From assembly GCA_950097015.1 (NCBI GenBank), contig CATNEN010000005.1, positions 1,612,001-1,676,000 on the forward strand: a stretch of DNA of 64,000 nt, written 5' to 3'. Positions within the stretch are counted from its first letter, which is position 1; every line of letters starts with the position of its first letter. The notes under the pieces were generated by a model, which was not told where the DNA came from, did not search any database, and worked only from the letters and a program-made list of their open reading frames with translations. This document shows positions 1 through 11,508 of the stretch, piece by piece. The stretch comes from Macrostomum hystrix (taxonomy: Eukaryota > Platyhelminthes > Macrostomidae). The position numbers and the translations under genes were made by a program.

Positions 1-184
1 TTATGGACTCTCAAAGGGGCAATTTGCTAAGGATTATAATCAATGGGATAATTTAATGGGGACTACTATAAACGGAATAATTTATAAGGGATTTTTACGA
101 ATGGGGAAATTTACTAGGGATAAATTTCGATATAACAATTGACTGCGGCATAACTAAGTAGAATAAAATTTAATCATTCCCCAC

Positions 185-1114
185 CTTAAAATTATCCTCC
201 TTATCAATGTACTCGTCCGAAAAAGCCGCAGCCGCTCCAAAGACGGCCACTTTACCGCCGCCGCCGCCGCCGCCGCCGCTGCCGACGTTGCTAACGGCGC
301 CAGATCTGCCGGCAGTTGGCGGAGGCGCCGACGCGGCACCGGAAACTGCGAATGCGCACACCGGCCTATTAAGCGGAAAAGCCACACTGCCAGTGCTCAG
401 CACAGCCACGGCTGGCTTGGCCACATTCAGCGTGGCGCCGTACGGATAGACAAAGTGCAGAGCCGACTTGTGGGCCGAACTGGTGTCGCCGCCGCCGCCG
501 CCGCCGCTTAAGCCGCCAATGACTGGCAGTAGAGTCTTACCGGCCGCTTCGCTGATGGCTCTATTGAGTACACCGTTGGGTACATAGCACTCTTTAGGAT
601 GAAAGTACTTATAGTAGGCCGTGCGCACAACACAGTCGCTATTCACAGAGATGCCCATCTCTTCTAGAAAGAAGTTCACGTTAGTATCGTAGCGAGACTC
701 TCCGCCTTCGCCCATGAGAACCAGAATGCTGCCACCCTTGGCTAGATAGGCTTTCATTGCGTCAAACTCCGACACTGAAAATTTCTCATTCGGCAGAGCG
801 ACCAGAAAAATTCTGGCCTCGTTAAGGCGCGCCTCCGTGACTTCGTCTTTTAGGCTAACAATTTTCCAAGACGATTTCAACTTTCTTGTCAGAGTTTTGA
901 AGCCGTAGCTTGGGCCAAAGGCGTCATGCTTTGTGGCGTTGATCAATAGGACATTGCTACCGACAGGACCAGTTGCCGGGGCGTCCGTATCTCGGCTACC
1001 ATTCATAGCTGCAGCAGATTCTATTGGAGCTGGCATTTTTACACTGTGAGTTGTCCGCGTTGATTTGCTCAAATCTGGAATGGTTTTATTGCGAAACATA
1101 GCAAATAGTCGCAT
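185..1114 (-). CDS. IFT52: IFT52, intraflagellar transport protein (5' part, gene runs off the window)
   Basis: IFT52 is a core subunit of the IFT-B complex that carries cargo along cilia. The frame matches the N-terminal GIFT-type domain of the family throughout: SSWKIVSLKDEV, GEGGESRYDTNVNFFLEEMG, YYKYFHPKE, VYPYGATLNVAKPAVAVLST, and FSDEYIDKEDN near the end. A splice donor AAG|GTGGGG follows at 185/184, so the frame continuing to position 170 is intron read-through and later exons lie left of the window. The first Met is at 1114. The family homology starts about 50 residues in, so a later Met (for example MPAPIES) is possible. Odd features are two glycine runs, one of six and one of eight, encoded by GCC-type repeats on the plus strand near 490-510 and 255-285. 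They sit in loops where other IFT52 proteins have short linkers. No stop or frameshift is seen. Confidence 0.9.
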
Positions 1115-1188
1115 TGCAATTAGTTAAATGACATCTGCAGCCGACAGCACAGCCGCAGCCTTCTATTTAAGTGTCTTGCTAAAGGATA

Positions 1189-1600
1189 CTAATTGGTCCA
1201 GTGGGGTGGGGAATCGAACCCCCGACCCCCGACCATAATAAAGATAATGAATGTCAAGAACTGACAATAAAAATTAAAAGTACAGCTTTTAACGGATTGA
1301 TAAAACGTAAGCAACAAAAATAAAGTGTCGTTATAAAGTACACTAAAACTGCTTCTTTCGTGTTGAGATTCGAACTCGCGACGGCTCAATTGGAAATTGA
1401 GACAACGCTATTTTCCCAGGTGAAACACCACGGGGAGGTATTTCAAATACCCACTGCCTAATTCACGATAGCTCCCAAACCGAATGATCGATGTACGTGA
1501 ATGTCCACCATTTCGAATAAAAAAATTCATTCTTTTTGTTTCATTTGGGGCGGTATTCGGGCCTAGACAAAAACGAGATCTTAGTGTCTTAGAAACCAAA
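1189..1600 (-). repeat. tRNA-related SINE-like remnants
   Basis: On the minus strand, 1190-1240 carries a perfect pol III B-box-like core (GGGTTCGATTCCCC), and 1361-1420 carries a second tRNA-like stretch with GAGTTCGAATCTC. The second is followed by the palindromic word GGTATTTCAAATACC and then CACGATAGCTCCCAAACC. Similar pieces lie in the GPCR intron at about 5957-6050 and, in the opposite orientation, at 6240-6362, so this is a dispersed family. Neither stretch folds into a complete tRNA: no 5' acceptor strand pairs with the 3' side. The ORFs here are shadows. Confidence 0.5.
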
Positions 1601-1793
1601 CATTTAAACTAATAATATCAAGTCACGAGTCGAAATGAATTTAGCTTTACTCAAAATGCTGCTTTGTTGAAAGCCAATTCTTTATTAAAAGCAAATTTTA
1701 GACAAAAAGACAATGTATAAAGTTGCATATTTGATTTAAAGGAAAAATTCACACAAAATGAAACAATGAAGTAATGAATCTCTTAACAAAGAT

Positions 1794-3569
1794 TCAACAT
1801 TTTCCGCTATCAAACAGCTCCAAGAAAGCTGTGTACTTTGGTCTCAGTTCCGCCTTAGCCGGCACAATATGACCGGCAGGGTGACCAAGAAATGACAAAT
1901 GAACAAATAGAGATAGCATTGATTCAGTCAGCTCTCTGGATATCACCTGCGGGAAATGATCGGGGTGCGGCGTTAGCACACTTATTTAAATTGGAAATAG
2001 TCTTCCCAAATGTCACTCTTTCCTGATGTCACTCGATCCTAATGCCACTCTACCCCAATTTCACTCGATCCAAATGTCAGTCTATCCAAATTTCACTCGA
2101 TCCAAATGCCGCTCTATCCTAATGTCACTCTACCCTAATGTCACTCTATCCTAATGTCACTCTATTCTAATGCCACTCTACCCTAATGTCACTCTACCCT
2201 AATGTCACTCGATCCTAATGCCACTCTTTTCGAATGTCACTTTATCCTAATGTTACTCTATCCTAATGCCACTCTACCCTAATGTCACTCTTTCCTAATG
2301 TCACTCTACCCTAATACCACTCTATCCTAATGTCACTCTATCCCAAAGTCACTCTATCCCAATGTCACTCTATCCTAATGTCACTCTATCCTAATGTCAC
2401 TCTATCCTAATGTCACTCTATCCTAATGTCACTCTATCGCAAAGTCACTCTATACTAATGTCACTCTATCCTAATGTCACTCGATCCTAATGCCACTCTT
2501 TTCGAATGTCACTTTATCCTAATGTTACTCTATCCTGATGTCACTCTATCCTAATGCCACTCTACCCTAATGTCACTCTCCCAATGCCACTCTACCCTAA
2601 TGCCACTCTTTCCTAATGTCACTCTACCCTAATGCCACTCTATCCCAATGTCACTCTATCCTAATGTCACTGTATCCTAATGTCACTCCTAATGTATCTT
2701 AATATCCTAATGTCTATCCTAATGTCTATCCTAATGTCATTCTATCCCAATGTCACTCTATCCCAATGTCACTCTCCCAATGTCACCCTCCCAATGTCAC
2801 TCTATCCCAATGCCACTCTATCCCAATGTCACTCTATCTTAATGTCACTGTATCCTAATGTCACTGTATCCTAATGTCACTCCTAATGTATCTTAATATC
2901 CTAATGTCTATCCTAATGTCTATCCTAATGTCACTCTCCCAATGTCACTCTATACTAATGTCACTCTATCCTAATGTCACTCTCCCAATGTCACTCTATC
3001 CCAATGTCACTCACCTGATCAACTTCGCCGCTAACCACCATGCACGGCGTATTCAATTGTTTGACATAGTAGTCCTCGTGACTTAGGCAGGGACTTTTAA
3101 ACGGAGCAAACAATATGCCGAATTTCGGCAAGAACTTTGCTTGAATGTCCTCCAGGTGACGCAATACAAGAAATGCCATAGCCGCGCCCTGACTAAAGCC
3201 TAGCAGGCCGTCGTAGGCGCATTTCTGCAACTGTTTCACAACAACCTCCATAGATTCGTCCAGCCCGTGCTGCCAGTCGCTTTTCTCCGTGGCATTAAAT
3301 TCGCCGCCGCGCTTCGAAAACCACCAGGCCCGCTCGGTTATATTAGCCGCTCCGTTTAGGCATGGGAATCCGCTATTGTTACTAGCTTCGACTGTGCTCA
3401 GATTAACATCAGCAGCCGATGGCGTCTGAACAGCGTGCGGAGCGTCGATAAAATCAAAGTGAACAGATTTGCCGGAGCTTAAACGTTTTATTAGTTTACG
3501 AAATGCGCCGGTTTTCTGGCGAAACGAGGCGCCTGTCTGACGGTAGCCGTGTAGGCACAGGATTCTCAT
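1794..3569 (-). CDS. FSH1/OVCA2-type serine hydrolase, two exons
   Basis: The CDS is complement(join(1794..1946, 3015..3569)), 235 residues. It is an alpha/beta hydrolase of the FSH1/OVCA2 family, which are small cytosolic esterases. Exon 1 starts MRILCLHGYRQTG, the family's usual opening, and carries the nucleophile elbow GFSQGAAMAF. It ends in GEVDQ with a strong donor CAG|GTGAGT. Exon 2 begins at 1946 after TTTCCCGCAG and resumes in phase 0 with VISRELTESM. It supplies the catalytic histidine region HPAGHIVPA and stops at 1794-1796. The acid residue is probably the Asp of GEVDQ. The frame stays open upstream of the Met to 3647, where TGCATTCCAG could be a cis or spliced-leader acceptor, so the N-terminus may be longer. 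The 1068-bp intron is mostly a 16-bp minisatellite. Confidence 0.88.
1990..3010. repeat. 16-bp minisatellite filling the hydrolase intron
   Basis: Roughly 60 imperfect copies of a 16-bp unit (AATGTCACTCTATCCT) fill the intron of the FSH1-type gene. One sub-block with shorter spacing (about 2680-2740) is repeated at about 2874-2940. The repeat continues to within a few bases of the 5' splice site, so the donor word GTGAGTGACATT overlaps a repeat unit. Small ORFs of the type MSLLMYLNIL are products of the repeat. Confidence 0.95.
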
Positions 3570-3664
3570 GCTGTCTGTGTCGCCCGCTGTAGACTTCGCC
3601 TCTGCTACCGATGTTGGCGACGAATGCGATGATTCTTGCGTTGCTGACTGGAATGCAGATGAGT

Positions 3665-3995
3665 TCAGTTTGAGATTAGATAAGACAAAAATAGATGAGA
3701 TTAGATAAGACAGATAGATAAGATTAGATAAGACAGATAGATGAGATTAAATAAGACAGATTGATGAGATTAGATGAGACAGATAGATGAGATTAGATGA
3801 GACAGATAGATGAGATTAGATGAGACAGATAGATGAGATTAGATGAGACAGATAGATGAGATTAGATGAGACAGATAGATAAGATTAGATAAGACAAATA
3901 GATGAGATTAGATAAGACAGATGAGATTAGATGAGGCAAATAGATAAAATTGAGATTAGATGAGACATATAGGCAAGTTTGAGATTAGATGAGAT
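3665..3995. repeat. 23-bp minisatellite upstream of the hydrolase gene
   Basis: About a dozen diverging copies of a 23-bp unit containing GAGATTAGATGAGACAGATA. Copies near 3780-3870 are almost identical. Toward 4000-4110 the repeat decays into GATTAGA-like words. It lies directly upstream of the hydrolase start on the minus strand. Confidence 0.9.
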
Positions 3996-3999
3996 GGAT

Positions 4000-5194
4000 A
4001 TATAAATGTGATATATGAAATATATAGATGAATTTGAAATTCTATCAGACAGATAAACAAATTTTAGATTAGACGAGAAAAATAGATTTAGGTGTGAGAC
4101 TAGAGGAGATATTAAAGTATATATAATTCAAGATAGAAATGAGTGACTTGTGAGCGTAATGAAGTGTCTGAACCAGTGAAATTTTGCTAGAAAAAAATTG
4201 TCCAACAAAAAACGCGCTTTTTTAGAATACGATTGTCAATGACACTTTATTAAATTGCTAAAAATAATAATAGCTAGGTCTAGCTTAGCCATAAACTGTC
4301 ACTTAGTCCATCAAAATTTATGGAACTATCGTGTGTTAAATGCAAGCACTCATAATTTTGTATAAACGGCCTTTATATCTTTTAGAAAGATAAATAGAAG
4401 CATAGGCATCATTGTGTATTACTTCTCTTGTTGAAACTTATACGGCACACGAGTTTATACCGTAAAAGTACATTTCGTCTATTCTAATCCGAGAATGTGT
4501 GCACTAACACTATTTTAATACTAGCCTAGTGTAGAGACAAAAAGAGACCCAGTTTGTATTTATTAATACAATCGATTGTGAACTCAATGGCTTTTCCATT
4601 TAGATAGTTCAGTTGCTCGGCATTATTACTAATTATTTATCTAGGCGGTTGTGAATATAACATATACCCTGATGGTATTGTATTAGACTTAGACGTGGAA
4701 TACACAGGAAGGTTAAGAGAAATGGAATAGATAAATTTGGCAAAACATGGCAACTGAGTCTAATGTTGAGTGCGATTATAGCTTTTAATTATTCTTTAAT
4801 AGAAACGATATTTCATACTGAGATTAGGCTAATGTCAGACACATATTAGACTATGAGATTAGACATTGTTACTAGACGAGACATTGAGTTTAGACTATGG
4901 GATTAGGCACTGACATTATACCCTATTTATCTCAAACTAGCCGGTTTGTTGAACAAAATACCCCCCCTGAAAGTATGCAAATTTTGTTACCTAAACTAAG
5001 CGAAAATGTGTGACCAAAAATTAACAAAAAGTCTTCACCAGTCCAAGACCAATGAGAACAGGGATAGATTGTGAGAACACCTGCCCCAATCAAGAGCAAC
5101 CAACTCTTAGAAATATAATTGCATCGGAGGCAACGTGCAAACAATCGTGCACAACTTTAACGCTTAGATAGGTTTAAAATTTTTGCAAATTGAA
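4000..5194. other. AT-rich intergenic stretch
   Basis: Space between the divergently transcribed hydrolase and GPCR genes, so promoters of one or both should lie here. I see no convincing coding frame. A weak set of GATTAGAC/GAGATTAG words around 4820-4910 looks like decayed minisatellite. The frame at 4932-5144 on the minus strand has no recognisable domain. Confidence 0.5.
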
Positions 5195-6911
5195 ATGGAA
5201 ATCAAAATCAACAACTTGACTTATAAATTTACTGACAGACCAACGGAACTATTAGAGAAGTGTGAGGCTTTGATGAATGATTCAGCTCAAAGCCAGTCTG
5301 CAAGCCAAGATCTGATGTGTACAACTGCAACTCTACTAGGAGCAATCTACGCCTACGCATTTCCAGTGTTGCTAGCTGTTGGCTTCGTTGGCAACGTTTT
5401 GACCATAGTCGTGCTAGGATTTAAAAGCGTAATTGTGACTCGGCATAACATCTATCTATGCGGAGTTGCGTTTGCAGATAGTCTGCACCTAATATTTGTC
5501 GGCTTCGGTTGGCTATTTCTGGCTAAAGGATTGCCATGGGCAACAAAAGGTAGCTACTACGTCTACCTGATGAACTTCGGAGTGTGGCCGTGTCGCCTAT
5601 ATAGATTCTGTGCTGGCTTAGCTAGCATCTACGCATACAATGCATTCCTGTTGGTGGCCGCTAACCGATGCCTAACCATGTACTTTCCGTTTCGATTCGT
5701 CAACAATGGCAATAAGACTGCGATTAGGCTGACCGCGGCCACGCTGCTAATTAGTGCGCTAACCGCTTTGCCATTTATCATTATGATGGGCTATGTCACT
5801 GTGCCAAGCGAGGGCATTGTTTTCTGCTGGCTGACCGATACTAGTGAAGCCTTTCAGCTCTACGATGCACTCTATGTCAAGGGTGAGTCGCTTGAATATA
5901 GATTATACAGTTTATTGACAATACACCGCAACTGCTTTGAAAGGACTCCAAATGTTTCTAATGGGATGAGGTTCGAACTCTCGACGTATCGGCTAGTTGC
6001 AAGCGATATCATAGTAGAAATACTTCGAGGGGGTATTTCAAATAGCCAAAATTTTCTGTTCTTTTTCTGTATCTCCCAAAATATTGTTGACTGTATAGTT
6101 AATTATTATATTTTTGAACATATATATATACTCACACACTGAGGTTTATAAATGATCTTTTTTAGCTATCCTTTTTACGACAGTAATTGACAATAACCGC
6201 TGAATATCTCGAGGGTGCCGACTCGGACGGATTTGAAAGTTAGTTCATTGTAAAGGGAGGAAAATTGTGATCTTATATATGGTGGAATTTCAAGAAAATC
6301 GGCTATCGGCTGGTTTGGGAGCTAACATGAAGTAGGAAGTGGGTATTTGAAATACCTTCTGGTCTTTATAATGTTCAATATGTATATAGGGAAAAATAAT
6401 TTTGACATGCACAGCATAAACAAACGAAGGCAATGGTTTAAACCATGCAAAAACATTTAATTTATGATAGTTTAATCATCTGACAGGTATCGCTCAACTG
6501 TTTCTAATCTTCGTCATAAATCTAGCGCTGCTAGTGAAGATAGCGCAAATATCAAGAAAGCATAAACGTTTGCTGAATAATAACAGCAGCAACAGCAGCG
6601 GCATCAGGACGACGGTTCCAAGGCAACTGGACACAGAGGAGATAAAAGCCACGCTGGCTGTGGTGGTGCTGTCTGTTCTAGTTCTACTGTTTGCAGTGCC
6701 AGCTGCTAGCCTAGGCCTAGTAAGCTACATTATAGTCTATCACAGAGTCAATTTTAATAGTCTAGAACTGCAACTATTGTGGAACTGGTTAGATATCAGC
6801 CTGTTCTTGGTGTTCCTAGAGCAGGCAACTAAATGGATTGTCTACGTTATACAGAATCGATCATTTAGAAGCAAGCTGATCATCTATCTGACGTATCGCA
6901 GGAGAAGCTAA
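5195..6911 (+). CDS. Rhodopsin-type G protein-coupled receptor, two exons
   Basis: The CDS is join(5195..5882, 6487..6911), 370 residues. Seven hydrophobic segments are visible. TM1 contains GFVGNVLTIVVLGF with the family's GN pair. TM2 has LCGVAFADSLHL. TM3 is preceded by the conserved Cys in WPCRLYRF and ends in NRCLTMYFPF in place of DRY. TM4 is LISALTALPF. ECL2 has a Cys in IVFCWL that would pair with the TM3 Cys. TM5 (GIAQLFLIFVINLALL) spans the splice junction, TM6 is VVLSVLVLLFAVPAAS, and TM7 lacks NPxxY. The donor AAGG|GTGAGT at 5882 and acceptor TGACAG|GT at 6487 join in phase 1 with the frame preserved. I chose the ATG at 5195; an earlier in-frame TTG is not a likely start. The ligand cannot be told from sequence. 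The altered DRY and NPxxY motifs suggest a divergent receptor. Confidence 0.85.
5957..6362. repeat. SINE-like pieces in the GPCR intron
   Basis: Two partial copies of the family seen at 1361-1520. The piece at 5957-6050 (minus orientation) holds a B-box-like GAGTTCGAACCTC and ends in GGTATTTCAAATAGCC. The piece at 6240-6362 is in the opposite orientation and matches GGTATTTCAAATACCCACT and TAGCTCCCAAACC. Whether this is one rearranged insertion or two is unclear. Confidence 0.5.
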
Positions 6912-7735
6912 CTATTTTTTAGGACTGAAACGTGTCATTGTTTGTAAAACTTATTTGTACTTCTTCATTCATGTATACAATTATCAAGCCATTTTCATTA
7001 AACTGCGAAACATTTCTGGTAGGACAATTCAAAAACTGTTTATTTCTGTAGTTTAAATTTACTTTCTAACAATCGCATACTTTTCCTTCACCATTTAAAT
7101 TCATCATATAAAACATTCTGCGCGCGATAAAAATTGCTTAACTACTAACAGTAGTGATACTAGTATAAGTAGTTTTTAGACATTTTGCTTTACAATTATT
7201 TATGATTTTGGCAAATTAACACTGTAACAAGAAAATTATACAGCAAAATTTTCTTACCATTCACAAAAGTGATATTGCTTTAAAAATGCATTAAACTTAT
7301 GTTGTCAATGCAATACTTTCTGTGTGCAACAAAAAGTAGTTACATAAAGATAGAAGATATGAATCAGGAAAGACACTAGAAACTAATTCTAATCTAGAAG
7401 TCCTTGAGCAAGATCTGGACTTTGGACAGGAGCTTGCTGATGCTTTTAATAAACCATAGCAAGATATTATTTCTACTTTTTATGAGAAGCTTCACAAACT
7501 GAAGAGTAAATTAGGAATTATGCAATAATACTGTCAAATTAGTATAAATATCTTACCAGAAAACAACAGAAAATACTTAAAATAAATTTGAAAATTATTG
7601 ATTATAACATAATGTTATCAATTATGGTTAAAGTAAGGAAACAATGTCTTCAATAAACCATAATTTAAATACTAATGTGCTTCATTACTTTTTTACATAT
7701 TTATACAACAAAATCAAACATAAGGTAAAATACAC
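6912..7735. other. AT-rich intergenic DNA, no gene seen
   Basis: Sequence downstream of the GPCR and upstream of the mariner remnant. It is AT-rich with stops in all frames. I see no repeat array, RNA gene or conserved coding segment. Confidence 0.5.
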
Positions 7736-7789
7736 TTTTTAAGGCACTATGAAACAGCCACTAAAGAGACTCATTTTATGATGAAGAGC

Positions 7790-8930
7790 AAGCTGAAGCC
7801 TTTGTTGCCAAGTGCTTGCCAGAAATTCTTTTTGATCTGTGGAGCCATGGATTTCACTCAAAAACAGCACAGCATTACTTGGCCTACACCCTCTGTCATA
7901 TGAGGTTGAATGGTGCTGAAATTCTGACTCAACTGAGCACAATTCATGGGCCTAAAGCAGTATCCAGGAGCACTTTAAGCTGGGGTGTATGGATATGGCA
8001 GATTTGCCAAGGTCTGGACAACCTCCAGCGTGTGCTGGCTTACCAAAAGCTCTGGGTGATTAAATCCTTGACCTTATAGAAACCAATGCTTAATTGACAA
8101 TCCACAAGATTGCCGACTATTGGACACACCAAAGTCAACTGTCCATCTCTGCTTTCAAAACATGGATCTGGTCAAGCTGAGTGCTCAGTGGTTTCAAGGA
8201 TTCTTACCTCTGACATGAAGATGTAGCAAGAGCAGACCTGCCAGGGCAATCTGATGCTGGTTGATCAACATAGAGGATAGAGCTCTACCCATTCTGTGGT
8301 GGTCACTGGAGACAAAACTTGGGTCCCCTACTTCGACCCTTTGACCAAGAATGAGTCCAAGACTGCAGACAATGAAAGATTCTGACCCACCCAACAATAC
8401 CCATTGCCAGAAGGTGATGCTGTTGCTCTTTTTTTACTGTCATGGGCCACTGACAATTGACTTCCTGTCCATTCAGGCCAAATGCCACTGTCTGTTCGAT
8501 GGCTACATTGATTTGCTAAAGAAGCTGAAGGATATCCCAAACAAGTGGAGAACTCCAATGGAGCCAATGCTACTTCATCATGACAATGCTTGGCCTTACA
8601 CTGCACAAAAAACATGCAAAGCAATAAAAACCCAATTCAACCTCTTGCCTCACCTACTGTATTCACCAGACCTGGCACCAGCTGATTTTGCCATCTTTCC
8701 GAGGCTCAATCAGCTTTTGAGGGGCAAAGTTCATGCCAACAATGACTACCTTGAGCAAGAAGTATGATGGGTTCTTGTCCTCAAAATGCCAAGGCAGGCA
8801 TATACAGATACCATTGATGGCATGCTTACCCAGTGAAAGAAGTGCATCCAACTGAAAGGTGACTTTGTTGAGAAGGTTTCAGTTGCCACTGAGGATGACA
8901 TCAGATTTTTTTTAAGATAGCTGATCTTCT
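7790..8930 (+). pseudogene. Decayed mariner/Tc1-type transposase
   Basis: Mariner transposases are DDD/E enzymes that cut and paste DNA at TA sites. Three catalytic blocks can be read on the plus strand: VTGDKTWVPYFDP near 8298 (first Asp), LLHHDNAWPYTA near 8570 (second Asp) and LPHLLYSPDLAPADF near 8645 (third Asp, DD34D-like). An N-terminal helix-turn-helix-like stretch (RLNGAEILTQLSTIHG) lies near 7900. These blocks sit in different frames with stops between them, so the gene is dead. A possible right end is AGTCCTGCGACCTTTTGC near 9125-9145, but I could not find a matching inverted repeat on the left. Confidence 0.8.
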
Positions 8931-9689
8931 GTTTCCTTTTGTTCTATATGTCATTCTTGCTTATGTATTTAGATGCAGTACCCCACTGCAGTTAAGGAGG
9001 CATAAATTTTGAACAGTTAGTGATATTTTCAGAATTTTTTTTGTGTGTCATTTGTAAATAAAGCCACTATAAAATAATTTTGTTGTTGTTACTCTTGCAA
9101 GCTGTTGAAAAGAGTTATGTCAAAAAGTCCTGCGACCTTTTGCACATCCCTTGTATTAAGGTTCAAAAGTTCTAGCCTTAAACATTTAAGCCTCAGCCTC
9201 AAACATGTACATTTTATCAGGCACCTGAATATTGAATGGTGGAACGAAGTAAAGCAGTATTTGCTTAGAAAATGCACTGACACCCCATACTTTTGTCTCA
9301 CAATCCCTTGTCATTAAGACTCTTTGCTTTTGTCTTGTGGTCTCCTCCTATTAAGACACAAAATTACATAGCAATGGTGTTGTTACAAATTTTAACCAAT
9401 AGTCAATACCAATGATGCACATTTAGCTGCTTGTCATGTCCAAAGCCATTGCATCAGGCCCTAAAACTCAAAATTCCAATGAACCCTTCATTATATAAAT
9501 ATTAAAAAAGCATAAATATTGGTTCATGTACATTGTTGAGTCATTGGTGAAAAATGTGACATTAGCACAACTTGTATTATTATTTGTGTCAATTGTTCAT
9601 TGTTTGGTAGTCTTCGAATTTTCAGTGAAAATGGTAATGTGTTATGGTCTTAGTATATAAAAACTATATAGGCCTATCACTACAGAGAC

Positions 9690-10020
9690 AAGAATGGGTT
9701 TAATTAAAGTTTGAAAGTATATGCAAAGGCAAGAATTCCAAGGAGAGGGCTGTTAAATAATATTAGTTTACAATCGCAGGCTATAGCATATAAATATAGC
9801 GGCTATAATGCTTTGAGTTATCTCTTGTGTACTTCAGTGGACAACAGATTTTTGTCATCGGCAGGCTATTTTTGTAAATGATGCTACAATACTTTGTACA
9901 CAAAATATTTTATAGGCTATAGCCTGCGATTGTAATTGTAAACTAATATTTATTTAACAGCCCTCTCCTTGGAATTCTTGACTTTGCCTACATTTTCAAA
10001 CTTTATTTAAACCCATTCTT
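9690..10020. repeat. Foldback element with about 100-bp inverted arms
   Basis: The left arm (9690-9785) and right arm (9917-10020) are near-perfect reverse complements with a few small indels. They share AGAATGGGTTTAA, AAGAATTCCAAGGAGAGGG and CAATCGCAGGCTATAG. A loop of about 130 bp separates them. There is no ORF of note. It could be a non-autonomous foldback or MITE-like element, or a hairpin RNA source. No clear target duplication is seen. Confidence 0.85.
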
Positions 10021-11508
10021 TGTACACAAAATTATACAGCCACATGTAATTTGTTTAAGAGCTCAGTAAAGTATATCTAAGAACGCAGTCTCAGCTAAGC
10101 TCCGAATGTCCTTTGTAAATGTTTTAACCTTTTTTAAATAATCTTTCGTAGAACAACCTATGGAATGTACGGTTCATTTGTATTGACTTCAATTATTTTA
10201 ACAAGTAATAATACAAACTATGCTAAAATTGTTAGTTAAGAACAAGTTTGTTAGTAAATTATTTTTAAATGTTCTATTTACTAATCTGAAGAGTACTTTT
10301 CGACAAGCTAAATGAAAAAAGTACGACATTACGGCGAAAGGCCCTTTTGTTTAAGAGATAGAATGACAGCAAAACTTTATGCCACATTGCGCCTATATTT
10401 AAACTAACAAAAGAGCGCAGGGTGGATGGGCCTCGAGGGAGATGCAAAAAGTGGCGCGAGCGAGTATAAGCTTAGCAAGCCGGCTGGCTGGGTGCACCAA
10501 CGCCACCTCAACGACTGAGGTTGAGGGGTTTACTTTCGGCTGCACTGGCTCTGGCCAGTCGCGTGTTGATTTTTGAAATACCCTCGTGCATGGTCTTTTA
10601 CCAGGCAGAAAAAAAATTGCGTGCTCTCTCTAATGTTATGGATGCAAGTCAAATTTATGAAAAGTTTTACCTCGGAGCATAATAAAAAAGAGTTTCAACG
10701 ACATAACTGGTTGAGCAACGAAATAGACGTTACAATACAAAAAGGAAGGACTATATGCATGGCGAGAGAGACCTTCACGAGCGAGACTAATGCATGCTAC
10801 ATTGTAGCGACAATAATGGACGCAGCTCAAATTGAGGCCCTTTTTGCTCAGAAGTATTCCAATTAAAAGGATATTGCAAGGCAAAAACTCTGCCTCTCTT
10901 AGGCTGGCAAACTAAGTTTTTTAGTCGTGTTTAGACAACGAAATATATTCCAATAGATATTCTAAGGGAGGTATTTTATCTGGCTATCCTGGCTCATCAC
11001 TCTTGAACTAAGGCCGCACATTTTCGTCTCCGACTCGTCGATTGTCTAGATAGAAAACTTAAATTGAAATTCTCATTTTACTTCGACACGGGCCAGCTGC
11101 GGCCCTCAAAAGTCTAATGAGACAATGTCAGAATTTGCTAGTCTTTTATCGCACACACTTAATATAAGTCTAATTGAGCTGAAACAATAGCAATCAGAAA
11201 TGGAGGGCATTGAAGCATATTTTCCGTTTTTTTACCAAAATCCTGCAGTCTTTTGTACTGCTATATTCAACTAGAAATTAATGGTCACACGTACTCTTTA
11301 AACCCATTGGCACTATATATAAACGAAACAATTTCGTAGGTAAGTTTGCAACAATATTTAATTTCCGTCTTGTTGGTAGTTATACGGAACTTATCGATAC
11401 AATTTGTGCGCTAATATAATTTCAGGTGAGATTTTGTTCCTTCAATTGGTGTTAAAGCTTTTGAAACAACAATCAAGTCGCCACCCCCTCGCAGGAACGA
11501 CGTCGAAA
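10021..11508. other. Intergenic DNA upstream of the lysozyme-VWA gene
   Basis: No convincing gene. A 97-codon plus-strand frame at 10573-10866 lacks a domain, and its upstream and downstream context shows no coding character. A 3' splice-site-like TAATATAATTTCAG ends near 11425, about 85 bp before the next gene's ATG. It may be a cis acceptor for a 5'-UTR intron or a spliced-leader acceptor. Confidence 0.45.

Noticed and set aside
1361-1420. tRNA gene on the minus strand
   Set aside because: B-box and partial arms are present, but no pairing acceptor stem or proper anticodon arm; more like a SINE head.
4932-5144. 70-codon minus-strand frame upstream of the GPCR
   Set aside because: No recognisable feature; probably a chance frame in the shared promoter region.
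8351-8767. Plus-strand frame as a functional transposase
   Set aside because: It holds only the C-terminal third. Earlier catalytic blocks are in other frames with stops between them.
10573-10866. 97-codon plus-strand frame
   Set aside because: No domain, no splice or start context and no homology that I can recognise.
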